A DNA stretch of 16,897 nucleotides from CAMCHP01 sp036835325. GTDB taxonomy: Bacteria > Bacteroidota > Bacteroidia > Flavobacteriales_D > Sanyastnellaceae. Positions 5,243 through 13,598 of the stretch are shown here, piece by piece; the stretch's first letter is position 1; the number at the start of each line of letters is the position of its first letter. Under the pieces are notes generated by a model. That model ran no database searches, was not told the DNA's origin, and worked only from the letters and a program-made list of their open reading frames with translations. The stretch is taken from the NCBI GenBank assembly GCA_036835325.1, contig DAITMF010000058.1, positions 1 to 16,897 of the forward strand, given 5' to 3'. A program made the translations under genes and the position numbers.

Positions 5243-7111
5243 CTAGCCATCAAGCCGTTGGAAGGTGGAGTTTTCGCTGCGGTACTCAGGCACAATCGCT
5301 TTGATTTTGGCCACCAAAGCGTCGTTGTTTTGCGCACCGAAGAGTTCAACGAGTTGTCTAACCTGTTCGCGCACAGTGTCAAAATCGACTTGACGCACCC
5401 TTGCCTTCAAAATCTTGGGGTGGTGGGTGGCAATGGTGTTTTCGTCGTTGGCGAGGAGTTCTTCGTACAATTTTTCGCCCGGACGAAGTCCGGTGACTTT
5501 GATTTCAATGTCTTTTCCGGGCGTGAGGCCTGACAAACGCACCATTTTTTCGGCCAAGTCAATGATGCGAACCGACTGGCCCATGTCAAAAACGAAGATT
5601 TCACCGCCTTCGCCCATAGTGCCGGCTTCGAGCACCAGCTCAACGGCTTCAGGGATGGTCATGAAGTAGCGGGTAACATCGGGGTGGGTTACGGTGACCG
5701 GTCCGCCTTTTTCGATTTGCCGTTTAAACAGTGGAATGACCGAACCGTTTGAGCCCAGCACGTTTCCGAAGCGCGTTGTAATGAAGGTGCAGTTGCTGCG
5801 TTCGTTCAGCGATTGGATGTACATCTCGGCCACCCGTTTGGTAGCGCCCATGACGTTGGTTGGGTTCACGGCTTTGTCGGTGCTGATGAAGACAAAGCGC
5901 TCCACGCCAAATTCATCGGCGAGGTCAGCGAGGTTCTGTGTACCCAAAATGTTGGCCAGCACCGCTTCGCTGGGGTTGTCTTCCATGAGCGGGACGTGTT
6001 TGTAGGCCGCGGCATGGAAAACCGTTTGGGGTTTAAACGCATCCATCAAGCGCCGTACGCGGTCTTTCTGCCGGATGTCGCCGATCACAAAGTGGCATTT
6101 TTCATGCAAACCGGCCGCTTTGAGTTCTTGTTCGAGTTCGTAGAGCGGTGTTTCAGCTTGGTCAAACAAAACCAGATGGTCAGGGTTGTAGGCAGCGATT
6201 TGACGGACAATTTCGCTGCCAATGCTTCCGGCAGCGCCGGTAACGAGCACGGTTCGCTTATCAATGAGCTTGCTTACTTCAGGATTGTCGAGTCGGATGG
6301 CGGTGCGACCGAGGAGGTCTTCGATACGGATGTCGCGGATTTGGCGAAGACTGAGTTCACCGTTAATCCAGCGGTGTACAGGAGGTACGTTCAAGACGCG
6401 GATGCCGTGTTTCAATGCAAGATCAACAATGGCAGTGCGCCGGTCGGTTGGCAACTGCTGCGCACTGATGATCATTTGTTCGATTTTGCCTCCAGCGAAG
6501 AGCGTTTCTGCTTCTGATGAATGGTAAATGAGCGCCCCGTGGATGGATTTCCCGGCTTTGGCGCGGTCGTCGTCAATAAAGGCTATCACCTCAATTCCGG
6601 CGCGTGTGTCAAGATCGATGGCTTGTTTGGCAATCACACCGGCTTCCCCGGCACCATAGATGGCCAGCCCTGTGCGTTCGCGCGAAGGCGATTTCAATTC
6701 AAGGTACACCACCTTTACGGCTATCCGCGAAGCGATCAAAGCAAAGGTGCTGAGCAGGAACTCAATGATGAGGATGGAGTTTGGGACAAAGAAAATGCCA
6801 TCGAAGGCGTACAAACGCAAAAGGTTCAGCGCAAAAAACACGCCGGTGCCTATGAAAAGCATGCGCAAAATGCGCCGCGCATCTTGTGAGCTGGTGTAGC
6901 GAATTATGCCGGCATAGGTTTTGCCAACAACGAACGACAGCGCACGAATGGCGATGAAGATGGGGAAGAAACGCAGCGCCAAGTCGATTTCAAGCTTGGG
7001 CGGATTGAACTCAAAACGCACCAAATACGCCACGATGAAAGCCGAAGTACAAATGGCAAGATCAATCAGGAAGATGATCCACCGCGGTGCGTTTCGTTTT
7101 GGAAGTTCCAT
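5243..7111 (-). CDS. membrane-anchored NDP-sugar 4,6-dehydratase (CapD/WbpM/PglF type)
   Basis: This 622-residue protein makes 4-keto-6-deoxy sugar nucleotides (typically from UDP-GlcNAc) for O-antigen, capsule or glycoprotein glycans. Residue numbers are from the chosen ATG. Four hydrophobic helices span about 10-130. A first Rossmann domain has GAGEAG (153-158). The catalytic short-chain dehydratase domain has TGAAGSIGSE (291-300), STDKAVNPTN (410-419) and MGATKR (421-426). The usual YxxxK Tyr is Met, which is normal for this subfamily, where Thr-Asp-Lys does the chemistry. RPGEKLYEEL lies near the C-terminus. A longer frame from 7141 adds ten residues with a Trp pair. A CATCTTTG promoter-like box at 7145-7152 would start transcription close to 7138, which favours the ATG at 7111. 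The exact substrate cannot be read from sequence. Confidence 0.93.
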   Translation of the reverse strand: MELPKRNAPRWIIFLIDLAICTSAFIVAYLVRFEFNPPKLEIDLALRFFPIFIAIRALSFVVGKTYAGIIRYTSSQDARRILRMLFIGTGVFFALNLLRLYAFDGIFFVPNSILIIEFLLSTFALIASRIAVKVVYLELKSPSRERTGLAIYGAGEAGVIAKQAIDLDTRAGIEVIAFIDDDRAKAGKSIHGALIYHSSEAETLFAGGKIEQMIISAQQLPTDRRTAIVDLALKHGIRVLNVPPVHRWINGELSLRQIRDIRIEDLLGRTAIRLDNPEVSKLIDKRTVLVTGAAGSIGSEIVRQIAAYNPDHLVLFDQAETPLYELEQELKAAGLHEKCHFVIGDIRQKDRVRRLMDAFKPQTVFHAAAYKHVPLMEDNPSEAVLANILGTQNLADLADEFGVERFVFISTDKAVNPTNVMGATKRVAEMYIQSLNERSNCTFITTRFGNVLGSNGSVIPLFKRQIEKGGPVTVTHPDVTRYFMTIPEAVELVLEAGTMGEGGEIFVFDMGQSVRIIDLAEKMVRLSGLTPGKDIEIKVTGLRPGEKLYEELLANDENTIATHHPKILKARVRQVDFDTVREQVRQLVELFGAQNNDALVAKIKAIVPEYRSENSTFQRLDG

Positions 7112-7144
7112 GTTCGGGTGCTGCCACCACAGTGCAGCCAATCA

Positions 7145-7152
7145 CAAAGATG
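7145..7152 (-). promoter_or_regulatory. -7 box upstream of the capD-like gene
   Basis: CATCTTTG on the minus strand is one mismatch from TAnnTTTG and lies about 34 bases before the ATG at 7111. No clear -33 TTG is present at standard distance. If real, it supports the shorter start of the dehydratase. Confidence 0.35.
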
Positions 7153-7167
7153 CGAAAACCTATTCGC

Positions 7168-7902
7168 TTAACCCTCGAAGCAAATGGATACAATAAAAGT
7201 TCGCGTGCGCAGCGACTCAATCGGCGATGAAAAGCGGGTGGCTTCTTGAATGAGAACGTTGGGTATTCCAAAGGCCGTTTTCATTTCGATGCTGAACTTA
7301 AAGAAGGGGAGGAAAAAGTCGAAACCGCCGCCGGCATCGATGGAATAATCCATGCGTTGCAGCTTTAGAATGGTTTCGTTGCCGAGGGTTTGGTCAACGT
7401 CTTCTTGCGTTTGCATGTCGCGACTGGCTTTTCCACCAATGAGTGCATAGGCGGCAAAGTTGTTGACGCGGTTGGTTCGGAGTTTCAGTAAGAGCGGGAA
7501 ATCAAGGTACACCGATTCGGTTCTCCGCAAGATGGTTTCAGTGCTGCCGTCTTGCTCCAAAAAACGGTAGTTCAAGCCGCGGTCTTGGAACGAAAGCCCC
7601 GGAATGAAGCGCAGGCGCACATTCTTGGTGATGTTGTACGAGGCCAACAGTGCGAGGTTGAAGCCCGATTGACGTCGGTTTTCAATCCCAAGAAGCGAAT
7701 CTGCAAAGGAGGTTCGGTCGCTGTATTCAAAGAAGAAGTCAGAGGTGTTGGCACTGAGAAGAAATCCGAAGTGGTATTTCTTACTGTCAAACGATGCGAG
7801 GTTCCGCATACGGGGTGCTTGGGCATCCGCACGAAGTGCAAAAAGCAAAAGAAAAACCGCGGCAACAAGGCGAACGAGTATGTGAAACACGTGTGATTTC
7901 AT
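7168..7902 (-). CDS. porT: PorT-like outer-membrane protein of type IX secretion
   Basis: This is a 244-residue protein with a signal peptide (about 1-28, ALRADAQA) and an outer-membrane beta-barrel of the PorT family. PorT is needed for the type IX secretion system that exports surface proteins and adhesins across the outer membrane of Bacteroidota. Family-like features are LASFDSKKYHFGFLLSAN (35-52), a GFNLALLASYNITKNVRLRF strand pair near 80-99 followed by IPGLSFQDRGLNYRF (100-114), and VYLDFPLLLKLRTNR near 131-145. The length matches PorT. Other small barrel families look similar, so the assignment rests on the N-terminal and PGLSF regions. It lies 57 bases upstream of the dehydratase ATG on the same strand and has its own promoter box. 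Confidence 0.75.
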   Translation of the reverse strand: MKSHVFHILVRLVAAVFLLLFALRADAQAPRMRNLASFDSKKYHFGFLLSANTSDFFFEYSDRTSFADSLLGIENRRQSGFNLALLASYNITKNVRLRFIPGLSFQDRGLNYRFLEQDGSTETILRRTESVYLDFPLLLKLRTNRVNNFAAYALIGGKASRDMQTQEDVDQTLGNETILKLQRMDYSIDAGGGFDFFLPFFKFSIEMKTAFGIPNVLIQEATRFSSPIESLRTRTFIVSICFEG

Positions 7903-7915
7903 GCTGTTGTCAACG

Positions 7916-7923
7916 CAAAGATA
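7916..7923 (-). promoter_or_regulatory. -7 box TATCTTTG upstream of porT
   Basis: This is an exact match to the Bacteroidota -7 consensus TAnnTTTG, 13 bases before the porT ATG. A T-rich TTTA lies about 15 bases further upstream. It suggests porT is transcribed on its own with a very short leader, although the DUF4199 gene lies just upstream on the same strand. Confidence 0.5.
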
Positions 7924-7948
7924 GCGCGAGTATTGCGATAAACGCAGT

Positions 7949-8494
7949 TCATCGAAACAGGTTACGCCACAAAAGGGTCGTAAATACCGAAGCGATCAGT
8001 GCGAAAAACACCAACCCGAGCAGGGCCAAGGTGGTTTGAAAGTACCACGAAGAATACAGTCTGAAATTGCTCAACGAATCTTCACGCAGTTTCTCACGGT
8101 CGGCTTTGGCTTGCGCCGGATTTTCTTCAATGAAGGCTTGCCACGCTTCATCGGTATCGAAGTGGCTCGTGATTTCACGTTCGATGCTGATTTGACGAGC
8201 GGTGTTGATCTCGCGGGCGATGCCGTAATTGAACACGATTAACAGGCCAACAGCGAGCAGGGCATAGCGTGCAGTGTTCTTGGCCACCTCTTTTACATCT
8301 TCAATGAAGCTACCGTTAGGCCGCGAACGCACCTGGCGGTGGATTGAAAACAGCGCGATGAGCATGATGAAAAACAGGTTGAGCAAAGTGCCTGTCATCA
8401 CGCTTACCTCCATGGTGGTGAGGTAAAGTAGGACGCTCTTGGTGGTTAACCAGAGAGCGCCACAGAGCAATACCAGTTTTGTTCCTGCTGACAC
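7949..8494 (-). CDS. DUF4199-type four-helix membrane protein
   Basis: This is a 181-residue inner-membrane protein. Hydrophobic helices lie at about 5-27, 33-51, 76-92 and 153-175, with an acidic, helix-rich loop of about 55 residues between the third and fourth. This arrangement matches DUF4199 proteins, a Bacteroidota family of unknown function. It starts at a GTG (8494), six bases after the rho stop codon, so it is probably the second gene of a rho operon. No better ATG exists without losing the first helix. Nothing in the sequence points to a reaction. Confidence 0.75.
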   Translation of the reverse strand: MSAGTKLVLLCGALWLTTKSVLLYLTTMEVSVMTGTLLNLFFIMLIALFSIHRQVRSRPNGSFIEDVKEVAKNTARYALLAVGLLIVFNYGIAREINTARQISIEREITSHFDTDEAWQAFIEENPAQAKADREKLREDSLSNFRLYSSWYFQTTLALLGLVFFALIASVFTTLLWRNLFR

Positions 8495-8500
8495 CGTGTG

Positions 8501-10456
8501 TTACGAGTTCATCGAAATAAGGAATTCTTCGTTGTTGCGCGTGCTGGCAATGCGGTCTTTGATGAATTCCATCGCTTCGACAGGGTTCATATCGGCCATG
8601 TGTTTACGGAGGATGATGATGCGCTGCAACACGTCTTTCGATAGCAGAAGATCGTCGCGGCGCGTACCCGACGACAAAATGTCGATGGCCGGGTAGATGC
8701 GGCGGTTGGCGATTCGGCGATCGAGTTGAAGCTCCATGTTGCCGGTACCTTTGAACTCTTCGAAGATTACTTCGTCCATCTTCGAGCCGGTTTCGGTCAA
8801 TGCGGTGGCGATGATAGAGAGTGAACCGCCGTTTTCGATGTTTCGGGCGGCACCGAAGAAGCGTTTTGGCTTTTGGAGTGCGTTGGCATCGACACCACCG
8901 GTGAGTACCTTGCCTGAAGCAGGTGATACGGTGTTGTAGGCGCGGGCGAGGCGGGTGATGGAGTCGAGGAGGATGCACACGTCGTGGCCGCACTCGACCA
9001 TACGTTTTGCTTTTTCGAGCACCAGGTTGGCGATTTTCACGTGGCGTTCAGCCGGTTCGTCGAAGGTTGAGGCAATGACCTCACCGCGCACGGAGCGTTT
9101 CATGTCGGTAACTTCTTCCGGACGTTCATCGATGAGGAGGATGATTAGGTACACCTCGGGGTGGTTCTTGGCGATGGCGTTGGCGACATCTTTCAAGAGG
9201 GTTGTTTTACCCACCTTCGGTTGTGCCACGAGCATACCACGTTGCCCTTTGCCGATGGGGCAGAAGAGGTCCATGATGCGCACCGAAAGGTTCGTTTGGT
9301 TGTCGGCCAGTTTGAAGCGCTCTTCAGGGAAGAGCGGCGTCAAGAACTTGAATGGCACGCGGTCGCGGACGTATTCAGGGTCGCGGCCGTTGATTTTGTC
9401 GACGCGGATGAGCGGGAAGTACTTTTCACCGATGCGTGGTGGACGTACCGCACCGAGGACTGTGTCGCCGGTTTGGAGGCCGTACAATTTGATTTGCTGC
9501 TGCGACACGTACACGTCGTCAGGAGAGTTGAGGTAGTTAAAATCGGCGCTGCGCAAGAAGCCGTAGCCCTCGGGCATGAGTTCCATAACCCCTTCGGCGA
9601 TGACGAGGCCATCGAAGTTGTAGCCATGTTCTTCTGCACCGCCTTTGCGGTTTGGCTGACGGTCGTTTTGCTGACGCTCGCCTTGTGGTTGACGCTCGCC
9701 TTGCTGACGGTCGTTTGGTTGACGATCACCTTGTGGTTGACGGTCATTTTGTTGACGGTCGCCTTGCGGACGATCGCCTTGTTGACGGTCGTTGTTTCGG
9801 CGGTCAGTTTGTTGACGATCGCCTTGTTGACGGTCGCCTTGCGGACGATCACCTTGTTGACGGTCGCCTTGCGGACGATCGCCTTGTTGACGGTCGTTGT
9901 TTCGGCGGTCAGTTTGTTGACGCTCGCCTTGTTGACGCTCACCTTGTTGACGCTCACCTTGTGGACGATCGCCTTGTGGTTGACGCTCGCCTTGTTGACG
10001 ATCGTTTGGTCGGTTGTCGTTTCGTTCGCCACCGCGTTGGCGGTTATCGCGGCGGTTGTTTCGGTCGTTTTGTTGGCGTTCGCCTTGTGGACGCTCGCCT
10101 TGCTGTTGGCGGTCGTTTTGGCGTGGTTCGCGGGGTTCGCGGGGTTCGCGGGGCTCACGAGGCTCGCGTGTCTCGCGTCCTTCAGCCGGAGTTGATGCTT
10201 TGTCTTCGGCATCTTCGGCATTGGCCGGTTGAGGTTGACGGCGCTCGCGTACCGGCTTCTCGGAAGGACTTTTGGCTGTTGGGGCGTTGTCGCCTTCGGC
10301 TTTTTTGGCCTTGATGGGCAAACGGGCTTGTTCGTCGAGGATGATGTAAATGAGCTCCTGCTTTTTCAGTTTGTCTGATTTTGGGATGCTCATGCCTGTG
10401 GCAATCTCGCGGAGTTCAGCAACTTTCTTGCTGTTCAACTCTATAATATCGTACAT
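8501..10456 (-). CDS. rho: transcription termination factor Rho with a long disordered insert
   Basis: This 651-residue protein is the RNA-dependent ATPase and helicase that ends transcription at Rho-dependent sites. The Rho N-terminal helical domain is at 1-48 (SKKVAELREIATGM). A low-complexity insert follows at about 50-278, mostly five-residue units of the type DRQQG, DRPQG, ERQQN and DRRNN. The RNA-binding cold-shock-like domain is at about 283-355 (EGVMELMPEGYGFLR). The ATPase core carries Walker A AQPKVGKTT (411-419), Walker B LIILLIDE (437-444), ILLDSITRLARAYN (495-508) and the Q-loop/R-loop region LTGGVDANALQKPKRFFG (518-535). All motifs are intact. E. coli Rho is about 419 residues, so the extra length is almost all insert. 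The leader is about 100 bases if the TAATATTG box at 10568 is used. A DUF4199 gene follows six bases on. Confidence 0.98.
   Translation of the reverse strand: MYDIIELNSKKVAELREIATGMSIPKSDKLKKQELIYIILDEQARLPIKAKKAEGDNAPTAKSPSEKPVRERRQPQPANAEDAEDKASTPAEGRETREPREPREPREPREPRQNDRQQQGERPQGERQQNDRNNRRDNRQRGGERNDNRPNDRQQGERQPQGDRPQGERQQGERQQGERQQTDRRNNDRQQGDRPQGDRQQGDRPQGDRQQGDRQQTDRRNNDRQQGDRPQGDRQQNDRQPQGDRQPNDRQQGERQPQGERQQNDRQPNRKGGAEEHGYNFDGLVIAEGVMELMPEGYGFLRSADFNYLNSPDDVYVSQQQIKLYGLQTGDTVLGAVRPPRIGEKYFPLIRVDKINGRDPEYVRDRVPFKFLTPLFPEERFKLADNQTNLSVRIMDLFCPIGKGQRGMLVAQPKVGKTTLLKDVANAIAKNHPEVYLIILLIDERPEEVTDMKRSVRGEVIASTFDEPAERHVKIANLVLEKAKRMVECGHDVCILLDSITRLARAYNTVSPASGKVLTGGVDANALQKPKRFFGAARNIENGGSLSIIATALTETGSKMDEVIFEEFKGTGNMELQLDRRIANRRIYPAIDILSSGTRRDDLLLSKDVLQRIIILRKHMADMNPVEAMEFIKDRIASTRNNEEFLISMNS
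9647..10171 (-). repeat. 15-nt tandem repeat tract inside rho
   Basis: The DNA consists of degenerate 15-nt units encoding (D/E)R(Q/P)(Q/P)(G/N/T), with a short REP block of three-residue period (codons 97-112) at its upstream end. A larger unit encoding QQTDRRNNDRQQGDRPQGDR occurs twice (codons about 180-199 and 215-234), so part of the tract was duplicated as a block. The period is a multiple of three, so length changes keep the rho frame and also open long meaningless frames on both strands. Confidence 0.9.
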
Positions 10457-10567
10457 ATAAAATGAAATTCTTTGTTGTGGGGTACGCTGCGCCTAAGATG
10501 GCAAAAGCGAATGGGGTACTAAAATGAAAGAGGAAATCGGAGTGGTACCTTGTCTGAAACGACGTCG

Positions 10568-10575
10568 CAATATTA
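10568..10575 (-). promoter_or_regulatory. possible -7 box of rho
   Basis: TAATATTG on the minus strand is one mismatch from TAnnTTTG and lies about 112 bases before the rho ATG. It would give a leader of roughly 105 bases, long enough for the autoregulation known for rho in other bacteria. No convincing -33 element is seen. The 216-base gap between rho and the DUF4293 gene contains nothing else that I can name. Confidence 0.25.
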
Positions 10576-10647
10576 AGGCATTTTTACCGAATAGTGCAGT
10601 TTGGTTCGGCTTTTTATCAAAAAACACTGTGAATAAAAGGAGCTGAG

Positions 10648-10655
10648 TATCTTTG
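10648..10655 (+). promoter_or_regulatory. -7 box TATCTTTG upstream of the DUF4293 gene
   Basis: This is an exact TAnnTTTG match 17 bases before the ATG at 10673, giving a leader of about 12 bases. No TTG is present at the -33 distance. Confidence 0.5.
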
Positions 10656-10672
10656 CGCGAAACTCCATTGGC

Positions 10673-11143
10673 ATGATACAGCGCATTCAATCGGTTTATT
10701 TGGTGCTCGCAGCGTTGGCTGTGTTTTCGGTTTTTTTGGTCGATATCGCGCACTTTACTGATGCCGCCGGGAACGATAGTATGCTCGGTTTGTACCGTTT
10801 GAAACTGGCCAACGGTGAGTTGAAGTCGGTATCGGCTTCGCTCTTACCCATACTCATCCTTTCGTTTGCCGGAGCCCTGCAGCTGTTTTCGATTTTTGCC
10901 TACCGTAGCCGTCGCCGGCAAATGCAGTTGGTGCGCTTTAGTTACATCGCGCTTATTTTGGGCGTGGGAAGCATTTGGTACTTCACCGATCAAAACTACT
11001 GGTCGCTTCAATTGGCAGAGCCTGATTTGGCGTACCGAGCGGGCTTCTACCTTCCGTTTGTTTCGTTTGCCTTTGCTTGGTTGGCCAATCGTGCCATTCG
11101 CAACGATGAAGAACTGGTGAAGTCACTCGACCGTTTGCGGTAA
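10673..11143 (+). CDS. DUF4293 family membrane protein
   Basis: This 156-residue inner-membrane protein has four hydrophobic helices (about 7-24, 57-77, 87-103 and 124-140). The start MIQRIQSVYLVLAALA is characteristic of DUF4293, a Bacteroidota family of unknown function often found next to rho, as here in divergent orientation. A basic loop, YRSRRRQMQ (about 78-86), separates helices two and three. The 3' end overlaps the end of the convergent bioY gene by 21 bases. The conserved rho neighbourhood hints at a link, but no function can be inferred. Confidence 0.85.
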   Translation: MIQRIQSVYLVLAALAVFSVFLVDIAHFTDAAGNDSMLGLYRLKLANGELKSVSASLLPILILSFAGALQLFSIFAYRSRRRQMQLVRFSYIALILGVGSIWYFTDQNYWSLQLAEPDLAYRAGFYLPFVSFAFAWLANRAIRNDEELVKSLDRLR

Positions 11144-11695
11144 GCGGCTGCGCATCCGTCCGATTACCAAGGCAATCAACAAGCCTGCAAGGCTTTTTAT
11201 CAGTAGGCCGGGCATGAGTGCTTCGGCATAGGCGAAGTAATTGAGCGAATCTTGGCGCACGCCTTCCATCCAGTACAGGCCGGCGAAAACAATGAGGAGT
11301 TGTCCTCCGACGAGCAGCCCTACCAAGGCCAGCGTTTCGAATTTGTAGGTACGGGTTGCAGCGAAACCAACCAAAAGCGCAGCGATGGGAAAGGCCAAAA
11401 GAAATCCTCCGGTGTCGCCGGTGAAAACGTCGATGCCTGAGGCTCCTCCGGCGAAAACAGGCAATCCGGAGGCGCCGGCCACGAGGTAAAGCACCACCGC
11501 AGCCACGCCGGGCATCCATCCCAAAACAATGGGAATCAAGACCACCAGCAACGATTGAAAGGTGATTGGCAAATCAGCGGCCAAGGTGACTTTCATGGGG
11601 CCTAAAAAACACAGCAAGGCCAAACCGATTAAGGTGTTGATGACGCCTTGTTTCAGGTTTTTTGGATGGATGCGGAAGTTTGTGGCCGGTTTCAA
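11123..11695 (-). CDS. bioY: biotin transporter BioY
   Basis: This 190-residue integral membrane protein is the substrate-binding S component for biotin uptake, working alone or with an ECF energy module. Six hydrophobic segments are visible. BioY motifs are PITFQSLLVVLIP (43-55), GLPVFAGGASG (77-87) and TGDTGGFLLAFPIAALLVG (92-110). It begins at a TTG (11695) that overlaps the TGA of the upstream aminopeptidase gene as TTGA, so translation is probably coupled. No ECF ATPase or T-component gene is in view. The 3' end overlaps the DUF4293 gene on the other strand by 21 bases. Confidence 0.93.
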   Translation of the reverse strand: MKPATNFRIHPKNLKQGVINTLIGLALLCFLGPMKVTLAADLPITFQSLLVVLIPIVLGWMPGVAAVVLYLVAGASGLPVFAGGASGIDVFTGDTGGFLLAFPIAALLVGFAATRTYKFETLALVGLLVGGQLLIVFAGLYWMEGVRQDSLNYFAYAEALMPGLLIKSLAGLLIALVIGRMRSRLPQTVE

Positions 11696-13545
11696 CGCTG
11701 GAACAAAATAGCAGCGTTGAGCTCAACGCGGTTGTTGCTGCGGTCGAGGTCGGCCATTCCTTTCGCCGGATCAATCTCGATCGATGCAATCTGGCTTGCT
11801 GCAAGGTCAATGTCGAGTGTGTACATTTTTTCAACCCACGGCCAATCTGCTGCTACATCAAATGTACCCTTGAAATCGGTCGGTTGGGCTTTGTGTCCGC
11901 GCATGATCACCATCGGGATGGTGTACATGTGTTGGCTGCCGTCGCGGAGGGTGACCACCACATCAACGGGCATGGGCATGCGTCCGATGCGTTCCAGGGT
12001 AATGCGTGCCCCGGTGTCGGTGGCTTCAACCAACTCGATGCTGTAGTCGATGGTATGGGTGCTTTGTTCGAAGTACTCAAAGTACCAGTCGAGTTCGATG
12101 CCCGATTCGCGCTCCATCACGCGTTTGAAGTCGGTGGGCGTGGGGTGCTTGAATTTCCAGGTGTCGAAGTACACTTTCAGCGCCCGATCGCGCACCTCTT
12201 CGCCGAGAATGTAAGCCAACTGTGCAAGAAGCACTTCGCCTTTGCTGTAGGCCGCCATGCCATAACCGTAGTTGGTCGCGTAGTGATCGGCATGGGTAAT
12301 TAGCGCTTCTTCTTTGCCTGACAATGCCAAACTTATGTAGCCTTGGTAGGCCATTTGGTTGGGTCGGCGGGTGGGGTCGGCAAACAGGTGCAGCATGGTA
12401 CGGTCAGTCGCAAATGAGGTGAAGCCCTCGTCCATCCACTCGTACAGCGCCTCATTGGTGGCGAGTACACCATGGTACCAGCTGTGGGCGGCTTCGTGAA
12501 CGGCCACGCCGGTTAAGCTGCGCAGCGAGCGGTGCCCGGTGATGAGGGTGGCCATGGGGTACTCCATGCCGCCGTCTCCGCCTTGAATAAAGCTGTAAAC
12601 GGGATAGGGGTAGGTGCCGTAATTGGCACTCATGAACCGGAAGGCTTTGTCCATCAACTCGGGCAACTGCTCCCAGTTGGCATCGAAATCAGGATTGGGC
12701 TGGTAAATGAAGCGCAGCAACGGACCGCCTTCAACCTGTCGGGTGGTGTGGATGTAGTCGGGATCGGCCGCCCATACAAAGTCGTGGACGTTCTTCGCCT
12801 CCCAACGCCAGGTGAGCTGTCCGTTCACCGGTTTTTGGTTGGCGATGGGGGCATAGCCATGACCGATTTCTTTGGCGTTTTTGAGTTCACCGGTGGCGCC
12901 AACGAGGTAGTCTTTGTTGAGGGTGATGTTCACGTTGAAGTCGCCCCACACGCCGTGGAATTCACGTCCGATGTACGGATTGGCATGCCATCCCTCTTTG
13001 TCGTATTCGCACAATTTGGGGTACCACTGCGCCATGGAGAACTCAATGCCTTCCTTGTTGGTGCGTCCCGAACGGCGGATTTGCAAGGGCACTTGCGCAT
13101 CCCACACCATTTCGAAGGTGGCTTTTTTGCCGGCTTTGATGGGGGTGTCGAGTTCAACCTCGAGAATCGTTTCCGATTCGGTGAAGCGCACGGGTTTTCC
13201 GTTCATGGTGAGCGATTTCACGCGCATCCATCCTTGTTCTTCGGGGGCCAATTCACTGATGCGTGAACCCACGCGAGGATCGGGATCTTCGATGGTGTTT
13301 GAGCGCACATCCATCATGCTGCCCGGCTGAAATGCGTTGAAATAGAGGTGAAAGAACACGCGGTTGAGGTCGTCGGGTGAGTTGTTGGTGTACACCAACT
13401 TCATCGAGCCGGCGTACTGGTAGTTTTCAACGTTGACGTTGGCATCGATGGTGTAGTCAACGTGCTGTTGCCAATACCCCGGAATTTGGGCGAAGCCCAA
13501 CGAGGTGCACAGAAGGCCCGCCAAGGCCAAAAGACGTGGTTTCAT
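11692..13545 (-). CDS. secreted M1 family metallo-aminopeptidase
   Basis: This 617-residue protein has a signal peptide (about 1-19, LLCTSLGFA-Q) and an M1 (gluzincin) peptidase fold. An N-terminal beta-domain (about 25-270) is followed by the catalytic domain. Substrate-binding GGMEYP is at 325-330, in place of the classical GAMEN. The zinc site is HEAAH (350-354) with the third ligand Glu373 exactly 18 residues later (WMDEGFTSF), so the catalytic residues are complete. A Tyr for transition-state binding probably lies in the 425-435 stretch (YATNYGYGMAAYSKGE). It should remove N-terminal residues from peptides in the periplasm or outside the cell. The ARM-like C-terminal domain of large M1 enzymes is missing, as is usual for this Bacteroidota subgroup. 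It forms an operon with bioY through a 4-base overlap. Confidence 0.94.
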   Translation of the reverse strand: MKPRLLALAGLLCTSLGFAQIPGYWQQHVDYTIDANVNVENYQYAGSMKLVYTNNSPDDLNRVFFHLYFNAFQPGSMMDVRSNTIEDPDPRVGSRISELAPEEQGWMRVKSLTMNGKPVRFTESETILEVELDTPIKAGKKATFEMVWDAQVPLQIRRSGRTNKEGIEFSMAQWYPKLCEYDKEGWHANPYIGREFHGVWGDFNVNITLNKDYLVGATGELKNAKEIGHGYAPIANQKPVNGQLTWRWEAKNVHDFVWAADPDYIHTTRQVEGGPLLRFIYQPNPDFDANWEQLPELMDKAFRFMSANYGTYPYPVYSFIQGGDGGMEYPMATLITGHRSLRSLTGVAVHEAAHSWYHGVLATNEALYEWMDEGFTSFATDRTMLHLFADPTRRPNQMAYQGYISLALSGKEEALITHADHYATNYGYGMAAYSKGEVLLAQLAYILGEEVRDRALKVYFDTWKFKHPTPTDFKRVMERESGIELDWYFEYFEQSTHTIDYSIELVEATDTGARITLERIGRMPMPVDVVVTLRDGSQHMYTIPMVIMRGHKAQPTDFKGTFDVAADWPWVEKMYTLDIDLAASQIASIEIDPAKGMADLDRSNNRVELNAAILFQR

Positions 13546-13564
13546 AGCGCAAGTTTGAAGGCGC

Positions 13565-13591
13565 TAAAGGTACATCATTCTTCAATGTCAA
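13565..13591 (-). promoter_or_regulatory. possible promoter of the M1 peptidase-bioY pair
   Basis: On the minus strand TTG (13589-13591) is followed after 16 bases by TACCTTTA (13565-13572), one mismatch from TAnnTTTG. It lies in the short gap between the glycosyltransferase stop and the peptidase ATG. Confidence 0.35.
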
Positions 13592-13598
13592 GCCGCTG

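Noticed and set aside
7112..7141. Upstream ATG extending the dehydratase by ten residues (MAALWWQHPN)
   Set aside because: The CATCTTTG box at 7145-7152 lies too close for a transcript to include this start, and family members begin shortly before the first membrane helix.
9647..10171. CRISPR-like regular repeats
   Set aside because: The repeats are contiguous 15-nt coding units without spacers, and they lie inside the rho reading frame.
9161..10195. Long plus-strand frame of 344 codons, with others of 220 and 293 codons, over the rho repeat tract
   Set aside because: The 15-nt repeat period keeps several frames open on both strands. The translations are meaningless repeats (LTVVLLT, ADGRLVDDRL and NKASVNK types), while the rho frame has every family motif.
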